From: Myxococcales bacterium
GTDB lineage: Bacteria; Myxococcota_A; Polyangia; Polyangiales; Ga0077539
NCBI GenBank assembly: GCA_013298625.1
Contig: JAAFIF010000011.1
Span: 1 to 64,000 of the forward strand
Direction: 5' to 3'
Length of the DNA stretch: 64,000 bases
A program made the translations under genes and the position numbers. The notes beneath the pieces were generated by a model. The model did no database searches and had not been told where the DNA came from. It was given only the letters and a program-made list of their open reading frames with translations. Every line of letters begins with the position of its first letter. Position 1 is the stretch's first letter. Shown in pieces: positions 34,831 through 43,723 of this stretch.

Positions 34831-36359
34831 ACCGGCGGGACGATGTGCTTCTTCGCCGGGCGCTGCTCGCGCTTGCGCCGGGCGCGCTTGAAGCGCGCGA
34901 CGATTTCGGCCCGAAGCTGCGGCCACTGGACCACCGCGTCGATCACGAGCTCGCTCGCGAGCTTGAGCAAATCGATGTCCTCTCGGTACTCGTTGCGCAG
35001 CTTGGTGACGAAGGCGTCGCGCTGCGGCCCCTCGGGCACCTCTTGGATCTTGTTGAAGTACACCGCGTTGACCGCGGCGTTGGGGCCCATCACCGCGATC
35101 GACGCCGACGGCAGCGCGATGCACGCGTCGGGCTCGAACGCCGGTCCGCACATCGCGTACAGCCCTGCGCCGTAGGCCTTGCGCACGATCACGCTGAGCT
35201 TCGGCACGGTGGCCTCGCTCACGGCCGCGATCATCTTGGCGCCCGCGCGGATGATCCCCTGCTGCTCGACCTTCGAGCCGATCATGAAGCCCGGGACGTC
35301 CGCGAGGTACAACAGCGGAATCCCGAAGGCGTCGCAGAGCCAGATGAATCGCGCGGCCTTGTCGGCGCTGTCCACGAAGATCACGCCGCCCTTGTAGAAC
35401 GGGTTGTTCGCGACGATGCCGACCGCCATCCCGTCGATGCGCGCGAAGCCCGTGAGGATCTCTTGCGCGAAGAGCTTCTTCACCTCGAGCCAAGAGCCCT
35501 CGTCGATGAGCTCTTCGATCAGCGCGAGCATCTTGAAGGGCTTGTTCTCGTCGGCGGGGACGAGCTGCTCGAAGGTCTTTCCGCTCTGTTTGGGGGCGAT
35601 GGCCGGGGCGTCGGGCAGCGGCTCTTCGAAGTTCGTCGGCATGTACGCGAGGTAGCGCTTGCACCAGGCGAGCGCCTCGTCCTCGGTCTTGACCAGCACG
35701 TCGCCGCAGCCCGAAACGGAGCAGTGCATCTTGGCGCCGCCCATCTCTTCGAGCGTGACCTTCTCGTTGATCACCATCTCGGCCATGCGCGGCGAGCCGA
35801 GGTACATCGCCGCGTTGCCGTCGACCATCACGACCACGTCGCAAAACGCAGGAATGTACGCGCCGCCCGCGGCGCTCGGCCCGAAGAGCAAGCACACCTG
35901 CGGGACCTGCCCGCTCATCGCGACCTGGTTGTAGAAGATCCGCCCCGCGCCGCGACGGCCCGGAAACATCTCGATCTGATCGGTGATCCGCGCGCCCGCC
36001 GAGTCGACGAGGTACAGCATCGGGCAGCGCAAATCCTGGGCGATCTCTTGGATGCGCAGGATCTTCTCGACCGTGCGCGCTCCCCACGAGCCCGCCTTCA
36101 CCGTCGAGTCGTTGGCCATGATCGCCACGACGCGACCGTTGACCGTCGCCGTGCCCGTCACGACGCCATCCGCCGGAAGCTCTGGGTCGAGGTTGTTGGC
36201 CAGCGACGCCTCTTCGACGAACGATCCCTGATCGATCAAGCGGTTGATTCGCTCTCGACAGAACAGCTTGCCGCTCTCGGCGTTCTTCGAGTGGTACTTG
36301 GGGTGGCCGCCCTGCTCGACGCGGGCGAGCGTCTCTTCGACACGCTTCGCAGTGCTCAT
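34827..36359 (-). CDS. Acyl-CoA carboxylase beta (carboxyltransferase) subunit
   Basis: A 510-residue biotin-dependent carboxyltransferase. It has both crotonase-like halves: the first with LYLVDSAGARI and GPSAAGGAYIPAFCD, the second with NNPFYKGGVIFVDSADKAAR, LYLADVPGFMIG and RKAYGAGLYAM. The pattern fits methylcrotonoyl- or propionyl-CoA carboxylase beta; biotin carboxylase and carrier subunits are not in the window. The ATG at 36359 is chosen because the upstream open frame is antisense to the FG-GAP gene. Likely role: branched-chain amino acid or propionyl-CoA metabolism. Confidence 0.9.
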   Translation of the reverse strand: MSTAKRVEETLARVEQGGHPKYHSKNAESGKLFCRERINRLIDQGSFVEEASLANNLDPELPADGVVTGTATVNGRVVAIMANDSTVKAGSWGARTVEKILRIQEIAQDLRCPMLYLVDSAGARITDQIEMFPGRRGAGRIFYNQVAMSGQVPQVCLLFGPSAAGGAYIPAFCDVVVMVDGNAAMYLGSPRMAEMVINEKVTLEEMGGAKMHCSVSGCGDVLVKTEDEALAWCKRYLAYMPTNFEEPLPDAPAIAPKQSGKTFEQLVPADENKPFKMLALIEELIDEGSWLEVKKLFAQEILTGFARIDGMAVGIVANNPFYKGGVIFVDSADKAARFIWLCDAFGIPLLYLADVPGFMIGSKVEQQGIIRAGAKMIAAVSEATVPKLSVIVRKAYGAGLYAMCGPAFEPDACIALPSASIAVMGPNAAVNAVYFNKIQEVPEGPQRDAFVTKLRNEYREDIDLLKLASELVIDAVVQWPQLRAEIVARFKRARRKREQRPAKKHIVPPV

Positions 36360-36420
36360 GGAGGGCCCGTTCGCTACCACGAATCGCCCCCGAACGTGCA
36401 CAGCGGACGGCGCCGCTCGC

Positions 36421-38742
36421 TCAATGCGCCGCGGCGAGCGCCCCGCCGAAGCGGTCGTCGATCGCCGCGCCCGCCACGATCGTCCACGTCGTTGCGCCCA
36501 ATCCCGCGGCAGAGCCCAGCCGCACGTGGATCGCACCCGCGCGGCCGAGCGGCGTCTGGTCGAACGCAGGCGCGCCCAACACCACGTCGTCGAAGCCGTC
36601 ACGGTTGAGATCCCCGACGCCCGCGACCGCGCGGCCGAGCATGTCGCTTGCCGCCACGCCCTCGATGACCCTCGCGCGCGCCGCGAGAGCGCCGCTCGCG
36701 CTGCCAGCGTACAAGCGCGCGACGCCGGTCCCGTTGCGACCGCCAGGAGATGCAGCCCAAGCGCCCACGATGATGTCCGAGAACCCATCGCCGTTGACGT
36801 CGCCTGCGCTCGAGACGGACCAGCCTTGTCGATCGAACACGTCGCCGTTGAGCACGACCCCGAGCCGCACCGCGCTCGCGGTGAGCGCGCCCTCGAAGAC
36901 CACGGCGATTCCGCCGATCGTCGCGGGCATCCCGCCTTGCGCGTTGTGCGCGCCCACGACGAAGTCCGCGAGCCCATCTCCGTTGACGTCGCCCGCGCCC
37001 GAGACGGACCACCCGAAGATGTCACCCGGCGCGAGGCACTCGATCACGCGATCTGCGACCGACGAAAACCCTGCAGAACTCCCCGCGAACAAGTGAACCT
37101 CGCCGCACTCGGCGCGGCCGCTCGGGCTCGAGCCAGGCGCGCCGACGACCATGTCCGCGAAGCCGTCGCCGTTGAAATCCCCGGCGCCCGAGACCGCGCT
37201 GCCGAACAAATCCGCCACCGCCCTACCCTGCATCCGCATGGGCGTCCGCGCGCTGACGCCGCTCGCGCCGCCGAAGAACACCCGCACGAATCCGCAGCCC
37301 GAACACCCCGGCAGGTTCGCGTTGGGCGCGCCGACGGCGAAGTCGCCGTAGCCATCGCCGTCGACGTCGCCGAGCCCCGCGATCGACGCGCCGAACTGCG
37401 CGCCAGGCAGCGCGTGATCGACGCCGCTCAGCGTCGCGTCCGCGAGCATCGACGGGCCGCCGAAGCGCACTCGCACCGCGCCTGCGCTCGCGTTGGCCGC
37501 AAGGGCACCGACAGCATAGTCGCCGTAGCCATCGCCGTTGATGTCCCCGAGCGTCGCGACCGCGGCGCCGAAGCGATCGCCCGCAGCGCTGCCGCGCGCG
37601 CGAAGCGATGTCTGCTCGACGAGCGTCGTCGCGGTCGCTCGCCACACGGTCGCTTCGCCCGCGCCCGACTGCGCTCCCTGCGCGCCGACGAGCACGTCGC
37701 CCGCGCCGTCGCCGTCGAAGTCCGGCCACACGCCCCACGAAAGATCGCGATCACCGCTCGCGCTGCGCGCCCCTACGCGAAACTGCCACACCACACTCGC
37801 GCTCGCGCCGGTCGCTGCGCCCTGCGTGCCGCGCAGCCTCCAGAACCACCAGCCCGCGCCGAGCTCGGCCGCAGGTCGAACGCGGTCGCCTGCGATGCGC
37901 AGCGATTGGCACTGCGCGCTCATCGCCCGATCGCGACACAGCTCGACCGACGCTCCGTCGCTGCCCGCCGCGAGCTGCCATCGCAGCGTGGGGCGCTTGC
38001 TCGTGACCGCGCTCGTGCTCATCGGCGCGATCGGCCGCGGCGCAACCACGACCACAGGCGCAGCTGCCTCGTCGGCGACCACGTCGCGCGACGCGCTGTC
38101 GTCCACCATCGCGTCGGGCGCAGGGATCGCCGCGTCCTCCGAGCTCGCGTCCATCGCCGAAGGAGCAGCGTCGGGCGTCGCGTCGAAGCCCGGGCCCGCG
38201 TCGCTCGAAGGCTGCGTCGGAAGCTCGATCGCGACGCACGCTCCGTCGTCACCGCAGGTGAGCCCTTGTTCGAGGCAGCGCAGCGAGACCGTGCACGCCG
38301 AGCCCGTCGCGGTCCGACAGCCGGTGGTCGACGCCGCGCACGTCGCGTTGAACCGCACGTACGCGTCGAGCGGCGTGCGCTCGATCAGCGCGACGCGGTG
38401 GTAGCGCTCGATCACCAGCGCAGGCTGCGTCGCAGTCGCCTCGACCTCGAGCCGCGCGAGCAGCGACTGCGCTCCGCCCCGCGGCCCACCCTGCTTCGGG
38501 ACCAACGCGAAGCTGCCCGGAAACAACGGCCGCGACCGATCGCCCCGCGCCGTCTCGAGCCGCGAGGCGCGCAGCCGCTCGATCGAGACGTCTCCCGCCG
38601 CGCTCGCGATCGAGAGCGACATCACTCTCTCTGCGGACACGTTGGTGTCGACGTAAACGAGCGCTTGCGTGGGGCGGTACGAGCAGCCAACGGCCGCGAC
38701 GGACGCGAGCAAGATCGCGGTTGCCTCGATGAGCCTGGTCAC
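36421..38742 (-). CDS. FG-GAP repeat (integrin-alpha-like) lipoprotein
   Basis: A 773-residue lipoprotein; GTG start at 38742, signal 1-19 and Cys20 (VAAVGC). After a cysteine-bearing region and an Asp/Ala-rich linker, at least seven FG-GAP units follow, each with a calcium loop such as DFDGDGAGDVLVGA, GDINGDGYGDYAVGA, GDVNGDGLADFVVGA and GDLNRDGFDDVVLGA. These fold as a beta-propeller that binds ligands at the cell surface. It lies 61 bp upstream of the carboxylase gene and is divergent from the repair fusion. Confidence 0.85.
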   Translation of the reverse strand: MTRLIEATAILLASVAAVGCSYRPTQALVYVDTNVSAERVMSLSIASAAGDVSIERLRASRLETARGDRSRPLFPGSFALVPKQGGPRGGAQSLLARLEVEATATQPALVIERYHRVALIERTPLDAYVRFNATCAASTTGCRTATGSACTVSLRCLEQGLTCGDDGACVAIELPTQPSSDAGPGFDATPDAAPSAMDASSEDAAIPAPDAMVDDSASRDVVADEAAAPVVVVAPRPIAPMSTSAVTSKRPTLRWQLAAGSDGASVELCRDRAMSAQCQSLRIAGDRVRPAAELGAGWWFWRLRGTQGAATGASASVVWQFRVGARSASGDRDLSWGVWPDFDGDGAGDVLVGAQGAQSGAGEATVWRATATTLVEQTSLRARGSAAGDRFGAAVATLGDINGDGYGDYAVGALAANASAGAVRVRFGGPSMLADATLSGVDHALPGAQFGASIAGLGDVDGDGYGDFAVGAPNANLPGCSGCGFVRVFFGGASGVSARTPMRMQGRAVADLFGSAVSGAGDFNGDGFADMVVGAPGSSPSGRAECGEVHLFAGSSAGFSSVADRVIECLAPGDIFGWSVSGAGDVNGDGLADFVVGAHNAQGGMPATIGGIAVVFEGALTASAVRLGVVLNGDVFDRQGWSVSSAGDVNGDGFSDIIVGAWAASPGGRNGTGVARLYAGSASGALAARARVIEGVAASDMLGRAVAGVGDLNRDGFDDVVLGAPAFDQTPLGRAGAIHVRLGSAAGLGATTWTIVAGAAIDDRFGGALAAAH

Positions 38743-38866
38743 TGCCCTCCACTCTATCGCGCCGCCGCGGGCATTCCACACGCAAATTCGCTGACCGAAC
38801 GCGGGCTGCGCGGATCTCGCGATTGCGGTCGCGCGCCGTTGCTCGTAAGACGCTCGCCCGTCCGCG

Positions 38867-40060
38867 ATGAAGACCCAGCCCCCTCCTCGGTTCGCGCGGT
38901 TCGACACGCGCATCGGCCGCTGCGCCGTCGCGTGGAGCGACCGCGGCGTCGTCGGCGTTCTGTTGCCCGAGGCGAGCGACCGCGCGCTCGCCAGGCGCGT
39001 ACAAGAGAAGCGGCCGGGCGCAGTTGAATCTGAGCCCACAGAATCAATTCGCGCGGCGATCGACGGGATCCAAGCGCTCTTCAACGGCGAGATCGGTCCC
39101 GCGCACGAGGCGCTCACCCGCGTCGCGCTCGACGACGCTGGCGTGCCGGCGTTTCATCGAAAGGTCTACGCGGCAGCGCGCGCCATCGCGCCAGGATCGA
39201 CCCGCTCGTACCGCGCGCTCGCCGAGGCCGCGGGCAGTCCGCTCGCGTCGCGGGCGGTCGGGCAGTCGATGGCGAAGAACCCGTTTCCCATCGTGGTTCC
39301 GTGTCATCGCGTGCTCGCCGCGGACGGCCGAATCGGCGGGTTCTCTGCGCCAGGAGGGGTCGAGACCAAGCTCAGGATGCTCGCCATCGAGCGCGACGCC
39401 GCCCTGCGCGCCACGAGCGCCGCGCGCTTCGCGTACGACCCCGCGCGCGCCGTCGCGCACCTGTCCGAGTGCGATCCAGCGCTCGCTGCGCTCATCGCTC
39501 GCACAGGGCCGTTCGCGATGAAGCTCGACCCGACGCCGAGCGTGTTCACCGCGCTCGCGCAAGCCATCGCGTACCAGCAGCTCACCGGCCGCGCAGCCGA
39601 GACGATCTGGACCCGCGTGTGCGCGCTGTTTCCGTACCGGCCCGAGGGCCCCGACCCCGCGCTGGTCGCCAAAGCGTCGATCGACACGCTGCGAACCGCG
39701 GGCCTCTCGACGGCGAAGGCCCTCGCGATCAGCGACCTCGCGCGCAAGTGCCAGGACGGGACGGTGCCCTCGCTCGACGCCCTCGACGCCCTCGACGACG
39801 ACGCCGTCATCGCGAAGCTCACCGCCGTGCGCGGCGTCGGTCGCTGGACCGCCGAGATGTTGCTCCTGTTTCGCCTCGGCCGAGGAGACGTGTTTCCCGT
39901 CGACGACTACGGCGTGCAGAAAGGCTTTCAAGCAGTGTACGGCGGCGAACTGCCCTCCAAACGCTCGATGCTCGAACAAGCGCACCGCTGGTCTCCCTAT
40001 CGCAGCGTCGCGAGCTGGTACCTCTGGCGCGCGAGCGAAGCGCAGAAGGTCGAGCGCTGA
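38867..40060 (+). CDS. Ogt-type alkyltransferase fused to AlkA-type DNA glycosylase
   Basis: A 397-residue bifunctional repair protein. Residues 1-180: O6-alkylguanine-DNA alkyltransferase with the alkyl-accepting motif VPCHRV (Cys146) and YRALAEAAG. Residues 185-397: HhH-GPD glycosylase of the AlkA/MPG-II type, with hairpin GVGRWTAE (323-330) and the catalytic aspartate expected at Asp347 (FPVDDYGV). Both active sites are intact, so one chain should undo O6-alkylguanine by transfer and cut out N3-alkyladenine. Usually these are separate, or AlkA is joined to Ada. It is coupled to the downstream gene (2-nt gap). Confidence 0.9.
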   Translation: MKTQPPPRFARFDTRIGRCAVAWSDRGVVGVLLPEASDRALARRVQEKRPGAVESEPTESIRAAIDGIQALFNGEIGPAHEALTRVALDDAGVPAFHRKVYAAARAIAPGSTRSYRALAEAAGSPLASRAVGQSMAKNPFPIVVPCHRVLAADGRIGGFSAPGGVETKLRMLAIERDAALRATSAARFAYDPARAVAHLSECDPALAALIARTGPFAMKLDPTPSVFTALAQAIAYQQLTGRAAETIWTRVCALFPYRPEGPDPALVAKASIDTLRTAGLSTAKALAISDLARKCQDGTVPSLDALDALDDDAVIAKLTAVRGVGRWTAEMLLLFRLGRGDVFPVDDYGVQKGFQAVYGGELPSKRSMLEQAHRWSPYRSVASWYLWRASEAQKVER

Positions 40061-40062
40061 TC

Positions 40063-41448
40063 GTGTGGCCCTTCGACTGGCCCCTGCGGCTCGAACAATC
40101 CCGCGGCGGCGTGCCCTGCCGCATTTGCGGCGAGGCCATCGCGGCGAACACGCCGCAGCTCACCAACATGGGCACCCACGACGTGCACGTGGAGTGCGCG
40201 CGGCTCTTCTCGCCGTACTCGCTGCCAGTCAAAGCGCTGCTCGGCGCGCGGCTCTTCACCGAGCACGACCGCGCCCAAGTCGAGCTGCGCAAAGCGGCCA
40301 TGGAAGCGCAGGGAAAGAACCGCGCCATCCTCCGCGGCCGCTCCAACGCGCCGCCGCTCGACCCGCCCCGCTTCGACGCCGTCGAGCCCGTCTGCGATCG
40401 CCGCGGAGCGCCCGTCGTGCGCCTCTACGTCGACAGCACCACGGCGTTCAGCCGCGGTGGCTACGTCCCGTGGAGCGCCACGGCGTTCACCGCCCGAAGC
40501 GCGCTGCGAACGTACGTCATGCTCTCGGTCGACGAAGCGCCTCCGCAGGTCGAGGACCTCGCCATCCCCACCGCGGGCGCGCTGATCATCCTCGACACCA
40601 GCACGAGGCTGTCCCTCGCCCGAGCCCGCGCGATCGACGCGCTGAAAACGCAGGGCGTTCGCGCGGTGTTTCTCTGGATCATCAGCGCGGACGACGCCCT
40701 GACCGCGAAGGCGGAGCAGCAGGTGCGCGGGTTTCTCAACAACGCTGGGTTCAACGGCGACGAAGCGCCTTCGATGCACGCCCGCGTCGCCGACGCGCGC
40801 ACGTTCGCCACGCTGCTCGAGGCGCTCGACGCCGCGCTCGCCGCGCCCTCGCCGCCGGTGTTGCTCACGCCTCCTGCGGCGATCGCTGAGAAGCACCGCG
40901 ACGACGCGCTCGCGACGCTCGACGCGATGCTCGTCGACAACGACGTCGCCGGCGTGAAGAAGGCCCTGCAGATCGCGGCGCACAACTCTCGCGTCACCGC
41001 CGCAGAGCCGCAGCAGCTCGTCGCTCGACGCTCGCTCGACGCGCTGGCCAACGACGAGCTCCGCCCCGCCATCCTCGCCCTGGCCGCGCTCGCGCTGCGC
41101 AGCGAAGACGCAGCTCCGCTGGCGCGCTGGTACGAAGCGAGCGCCGCGAAGTCCCGCTCGTTTACGCGCGAGCAAGAGAGCGCCACCCGCACGCTCGTCG
41201 CGCTGGGCGTGACCGACGTCGTCGTGCCGCTGGTCGCGCAGTTCGCGCGGTGCAGCGCCGCGCCGCTGCTCCAACGCATGGCCGACGTGCTGGGCCGCTC
41301 GAAGAGCGCGGCGATCGACAGCGCGGCGATCGATCGGCTCGCGCCGTTGATCGAGTCGTGGGACGCGAAGGACAGCCGCGCGAAGGTCGCGCGCGAGCTC
41401 GTCACGCTGCTGCGCGCCCGCGTTCGGCGCAGCAAGAGCAGCCGTTGA
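40063..41448 (+). CDS. CxxC/HxxC zinc-finger-like protein next to repair fusion, unknown
   Basis: A 461-residue cytoplasmic protein with GTG start two nucleotides after the Ogt-AlkA stop. Residues 19-45 contain Cys19/Cys22 and His42/Cys45 (PCRICG...HVECA), a CCHC arrangement like PARP-type zinc fingers, which bind DNA breaks. The middle (about 120-260) reads as an alpha/beta domain (VVRLYVDSTTAFS, AVFLWIISADDAL), and the rest is helical and HEAT-like. No known family. The tight link suggests a joint role in DNA repair (inference). Confidence 0.7.
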   Translation: MWPFDWPLRLEQSRGGVPCRICGEAIAANTPQLTNMGTHDVHVECARLFSPYSLPVKALLGARLFTEHDRAQVELRKAAMEAQGKNRAILRGRSNAPPLDPPRFDAVEPVCDRRGAPVVRLYVDSTTAFSRGGYVPWSATAFTARSALRTYVMLSVDEAPPQVEDLAIPTAGALIILDTSTRLSLARARAIDALKTQGVRAVFLWIISADDALTAKAEQQVRGFLNNAGFNGDEAPSMHARVADARTFATLLEALDAALAAPSPPVLLTPPAAIAEKHRDDALATLDAMLVDNDVAGVKKALQIAAHNSRVTAAEPQQLVARRSLDALANDELRPAILALAALALRSEDAAPLARWYEASAAKSRSFTREQESATRTLVALGVTDVVVPLVAQFARCSAAPLLQRMADVLGRSKSAAIDSAAIDRLAPLIESWDAKDSRAKVARELVTLLRARVRRSKSSR

Positions 41449-42237
41449 TCACTCGCCCTTGAAGCTCGGCTTGCGCTTCTCGGCGAAGGCCGCGAGCGCC
41501 TCGCGGCGATCGGCGCTGACGAGGGTGCGCTCGTAGCAGAGCTGCTCGAGGTCGAGGCCCGCCTCGAATTCTCGCTCGAAACCCAGGTCGATCGCCTCCA
41601 TGGCCGCGGCGAGCGCGATCGGAGCGCCGTTGGCGAGCGGCGCGGCGAACTCCTTGGCGGCCTCGACGACGGGCTGCCCTTCTTTGGCGACGGCGGTGAC
41701 CAGGCCCAGCGACAGCGCTTCTTGCGCCGAGCACTTGCGGGCCATCAGGATGAGCTCCTTCGCCCGCCCTGGCCCCACGAGCCGCGAGAGCCGCTGCGTC
41801 CCGCCAGCGCCGGGAATGATCGCGAGCGACGTCTCGGGCAGCCCCACCACCGCGCCCGGCGCGCACACGCGCAGGTCGCACGAGAGGGCCACTTCGAAGC
41901 CGCCGCCGAGGGCCACGCCGTTGATCGCCGCGACGACGGGCTTGGGGCAGCGATCGATCGCGCCAAACGAGTCGCGGTACAAGCGCAAGAGCAAGCGCAC
42001 GTCGTTCTCGGTCATGCCCTGGCGCTCTTTGAGGTCGGCACCGGCGCAGAAGGCCTTGTCACCGGCGCCCGTGAGGATGACCACGCGAGCGGCGCGATCG
42101 TCGGCGAGCGAGCGAAACGCCGCGCCGATCTCGTGCAAGAGCGCGCGAGAGAGCGCGTTCATCCGGTCGGGGCGGTTGAGCGTGACGACGCGAAACGGGC
42201 CGTCTTCTTGGATCGTGAGCGAGGTGTACTGGGTCAT
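41449..42237 (-). CDS. Enoyl-CoA hydratase/isomerase family protein
   Basis: A 262-residue crotonase with both catalytic glutamates of hydratases present: Glu115 (GGGFEVAL) and Glu135 (GLPETSLAIIPGAGGTQRL), plus the CoA-binding AFCAGADL. It should hydrate enoyl-CoA; the sequence style is close to methylglutaconyl-CoA hydratase/AUH, which would pair with a methylcrotonyl-CoA carboxylase like the one 5 kb away (inference). The stop abuts the convergent gene's stop. Upstream lies the TetR regulator, 26 nt away. Confidence 0.9.
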   Translation of the reverse strand: MTQYTSLTIQEDGPFRVVTLNRPDRMNALSRALLHEIGAAFRSLADDRAARVVILTGAGDKAFCAGADLKERQGMTENDVRLLLRLYRDSFGAIDRCPKPVVAAINGVALGGGFEVALSCDLRVCAPGAVVGLPETSLAIIPGAGGTQRLSRLVGPGRAKELILMARKCSAQEALSLGLVTAVAKEGQPVVEAAKEFAAPLANGAPIALAAAMEAIDLGFEREFEAGLDLEQLCYERTLVSADRREALAAFAEKRKPSFKGE

Positions 42238-42263
42238 GACGGGCGCGAACGCTACCTCAGTTT

Positions 42264-43004
42264 TTATCGCGCGTTCGTGCCCGCGCGCTCGGCGGTGCTG
42301 ACGCTCGGGCTCGCGCGCACGCCGTCCAAAATGATCGAGATGAACTCCATGGCCACCGACGGGTCTCGCAGCGTCTCGTCGCCGGCGAGCGCCATGGCCG
42401 CGAGGTGCTCGGCTGCGCCCACGACGACCGCCGCGCTGACCCGAGAATCCCCAGGGCGAGTGAGCCCGCGCTGGTTCGCAAACGACGCGAGCTCGAAGCC
42501 GCCGCGGTCGACGAAGCGCGCGAGCTCGGCGATCGGCGTGCGCGCTCCCTCGATGGGACCTCGGCGCTCTTGCAGGTACAAGCGCACGAGGGCTGCGTTG
42601 TCGAAGATCACCGCGGCGAGCTCGGCGGCGAACAGGCCGTACGCCGCGGCGAGCGTGGCGTCCGAGGTCTGCGCTTCGAGCGTGCGCTTGCAGCGGTCGA
42701 AGGCCTCGCGCAGCGGGCGCTCGATCGGGTCGACGAGGGCGCGGACGAGGTCTTCTTTGTCGCGAAAATAGCGGTAGAAGCTGCCCTTCGCGACGCCGGC
42801 CTTCGAGACGATCTCGTCGATGGTCACCGCTTCGACGCCGCGCGCGAGCATGAGGTCCAGCGCGGCGCTCGCGAGCTGCGACGAGCGGGCCTTGCGGTTG
42901 GCGTCCCGCTTTCCGCCCTCGGGCCCCGGACGCTCTGCAGGGACGACGGACGCCACCGCGTCGACGCGCACCTTCGGGGGCCGTCTTGACTTTCGAGTCT
43001 GCAT
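42264..43004 (-). CDS. TetR-family transcriptional regulator
   Basis: A 246-residue repressor. A basic N-terminal extension of about 38 residues precedes the HTH (SSQLASAALDLMLARGVEAVT, AGVAKGSFYRYFRDKEDLVRAL). The rest is a helical ligand-binding domain. ATG at 43004 is preferred over an upstream start that would run through the palindromic operator. It is followed by the enoyl-CoA hydratase gene and is divergent from the fatty acid hydroxylase gene, so it likely controls both, possibly sensing an acyl-CoA. Confidence 0.85.
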   Translation of the reverse strand: MQTRKSRRPPKVRVDAVASVVPAERPGPEGGKRDANRKARSSQLASAALDLMLARGVEAVTIDEIVSKAGVAKGSFYRYFRDKEDLVRALVDPIERPLREAFDRCKRTLEAQTSDATLAAAYGLFAAELAAVIFDNAALVRLYLQERRGPIEGARTPIAELARFVDRGGFELASFANQRGLTRPGDSRVSAAVVVGAAEHLAAMALAGDETLRDPSVAMEFISIILDGVRASPSVSTAERAGTNAR

Positions 43005-43016
43005 CGACAAATACTC

Positions 43017-43030
43017 TGACTGTTCAGTCA
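43017..43030. promoter_or_regulatory. Palindromic operator TGACTG-TT-CAGTCA
   Basis: A perfect 6+2+6 inverted repeat lies 13 bp upstream of the TetR start and 60 bp upstream of the hydroxylase start. TGACYG-N2-CRGTCA is a known operator form for TetR-family regulators of fatty-acid and phenylacetate metabolism (FadR/PaaR type). Its place in the divergent region suggests autoregulation and control of the hydroxylase. Confidence 0.75.
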
Positions 43031-43089
43031 CGATTTCTACAAGAACCCGCCGACGAGGATCAGCCGACGGGCCACGCACGGAGCGAGCG

Positions 43090-43671
43090 ATGATTGGATT
43101 TCCACTGGCACTTCTCTACTCGAACGCGGGCGAGTGGTTCATTCACAAGTATGTCTTGCACGGCCTCGGCAAGAAGCGTCGCTCGTTTTGGAACTTTCAT
43201 TGGCACGAGCACCACGCGGTCGTCCGCAAGACCCGCGGCCTCGACGAAGCGTACCGAGAGCCCGTCACGCCGAAGCTCAACGCCAAGACCAAAGAGATCC
43301 TCGGCGTCATCGGCACCGCGCTCGTCCACGCGCCGCTCTTGCCCGTCGCGCCGTTCTTCACGCTCGGCGTCTGGTACTCCGCGGCCAACTACTACTACGT
43401 GCACCGCAAGTCGCACCTCGAGCCCGAGTGGGCGGTCGAGAACGTTCCGTGGCACGTGGATCATCACCTCGGCCCCGATCAGGACAAGAATTGGTGCGTC
43501 ACCAAGCCGTGGTTCGACTGGGTCATGGGCACGCGCGTCCCGTACGTCGGCACCGCCCGCGCCGCCGCAGACCACGCTCGCCGCGCTGCGGGACCCAAAG
43601 TGCCGCCCAGCAACAACGTCAGCGATGATCGCGGCGAAGCCGTCAGCGTTGCCGGCGCCGTGCCCGCGTAG
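43090..43671 (+). CDS. Fatty acid hydroxylase/sterol desaturase superfamily protein
   Basis: A 193-residue membrane di-iron enzyme. The histidine clusters of the superfamily are all present: His19/His24 (HKYVLH), His37-His42 (HWHEHH), His105/His109 (HRKSH) and His122/125/126 (HVDHH), with hydrophobic segments near 2-12, 68-95. It should hydroxylate or desaturate a lipid at the membrane. The last 30 residues are Ala-rich and variable. Expression is probably under the divergent TetR protein. Confidence 0.85.
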   Translation: MIGFPLALLYSNAGEWFIHKYVLHGLGKKRRSFWNFHWHEHHAVVRKTRGLDEAYREPVTPKLNAKTKEILGVIGTALVHAPLLPVAPFFTLGVWYSAANYYYVHRKSHLEPEWAVENVPWHVDHHLGPDQDKNWCVTKPWFDWVMGTRVPYVGTARAAADHARRAAGPKVPPSNNVSDDRGEAVSVAGAVPA

Positions 43672-43723
43672 ACGCAAACACGACGCGTAGACAGCGCGCG
43701 CGTTGGCTCTATCCTCGCGCGCC

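Noticed and set aside
36360..37025. N-terminal extension of the carboxylase frame
   Set aside because: It is Ser/Arg-rich shadow sequence within the FG-GAP gene; the family start is at 36359.
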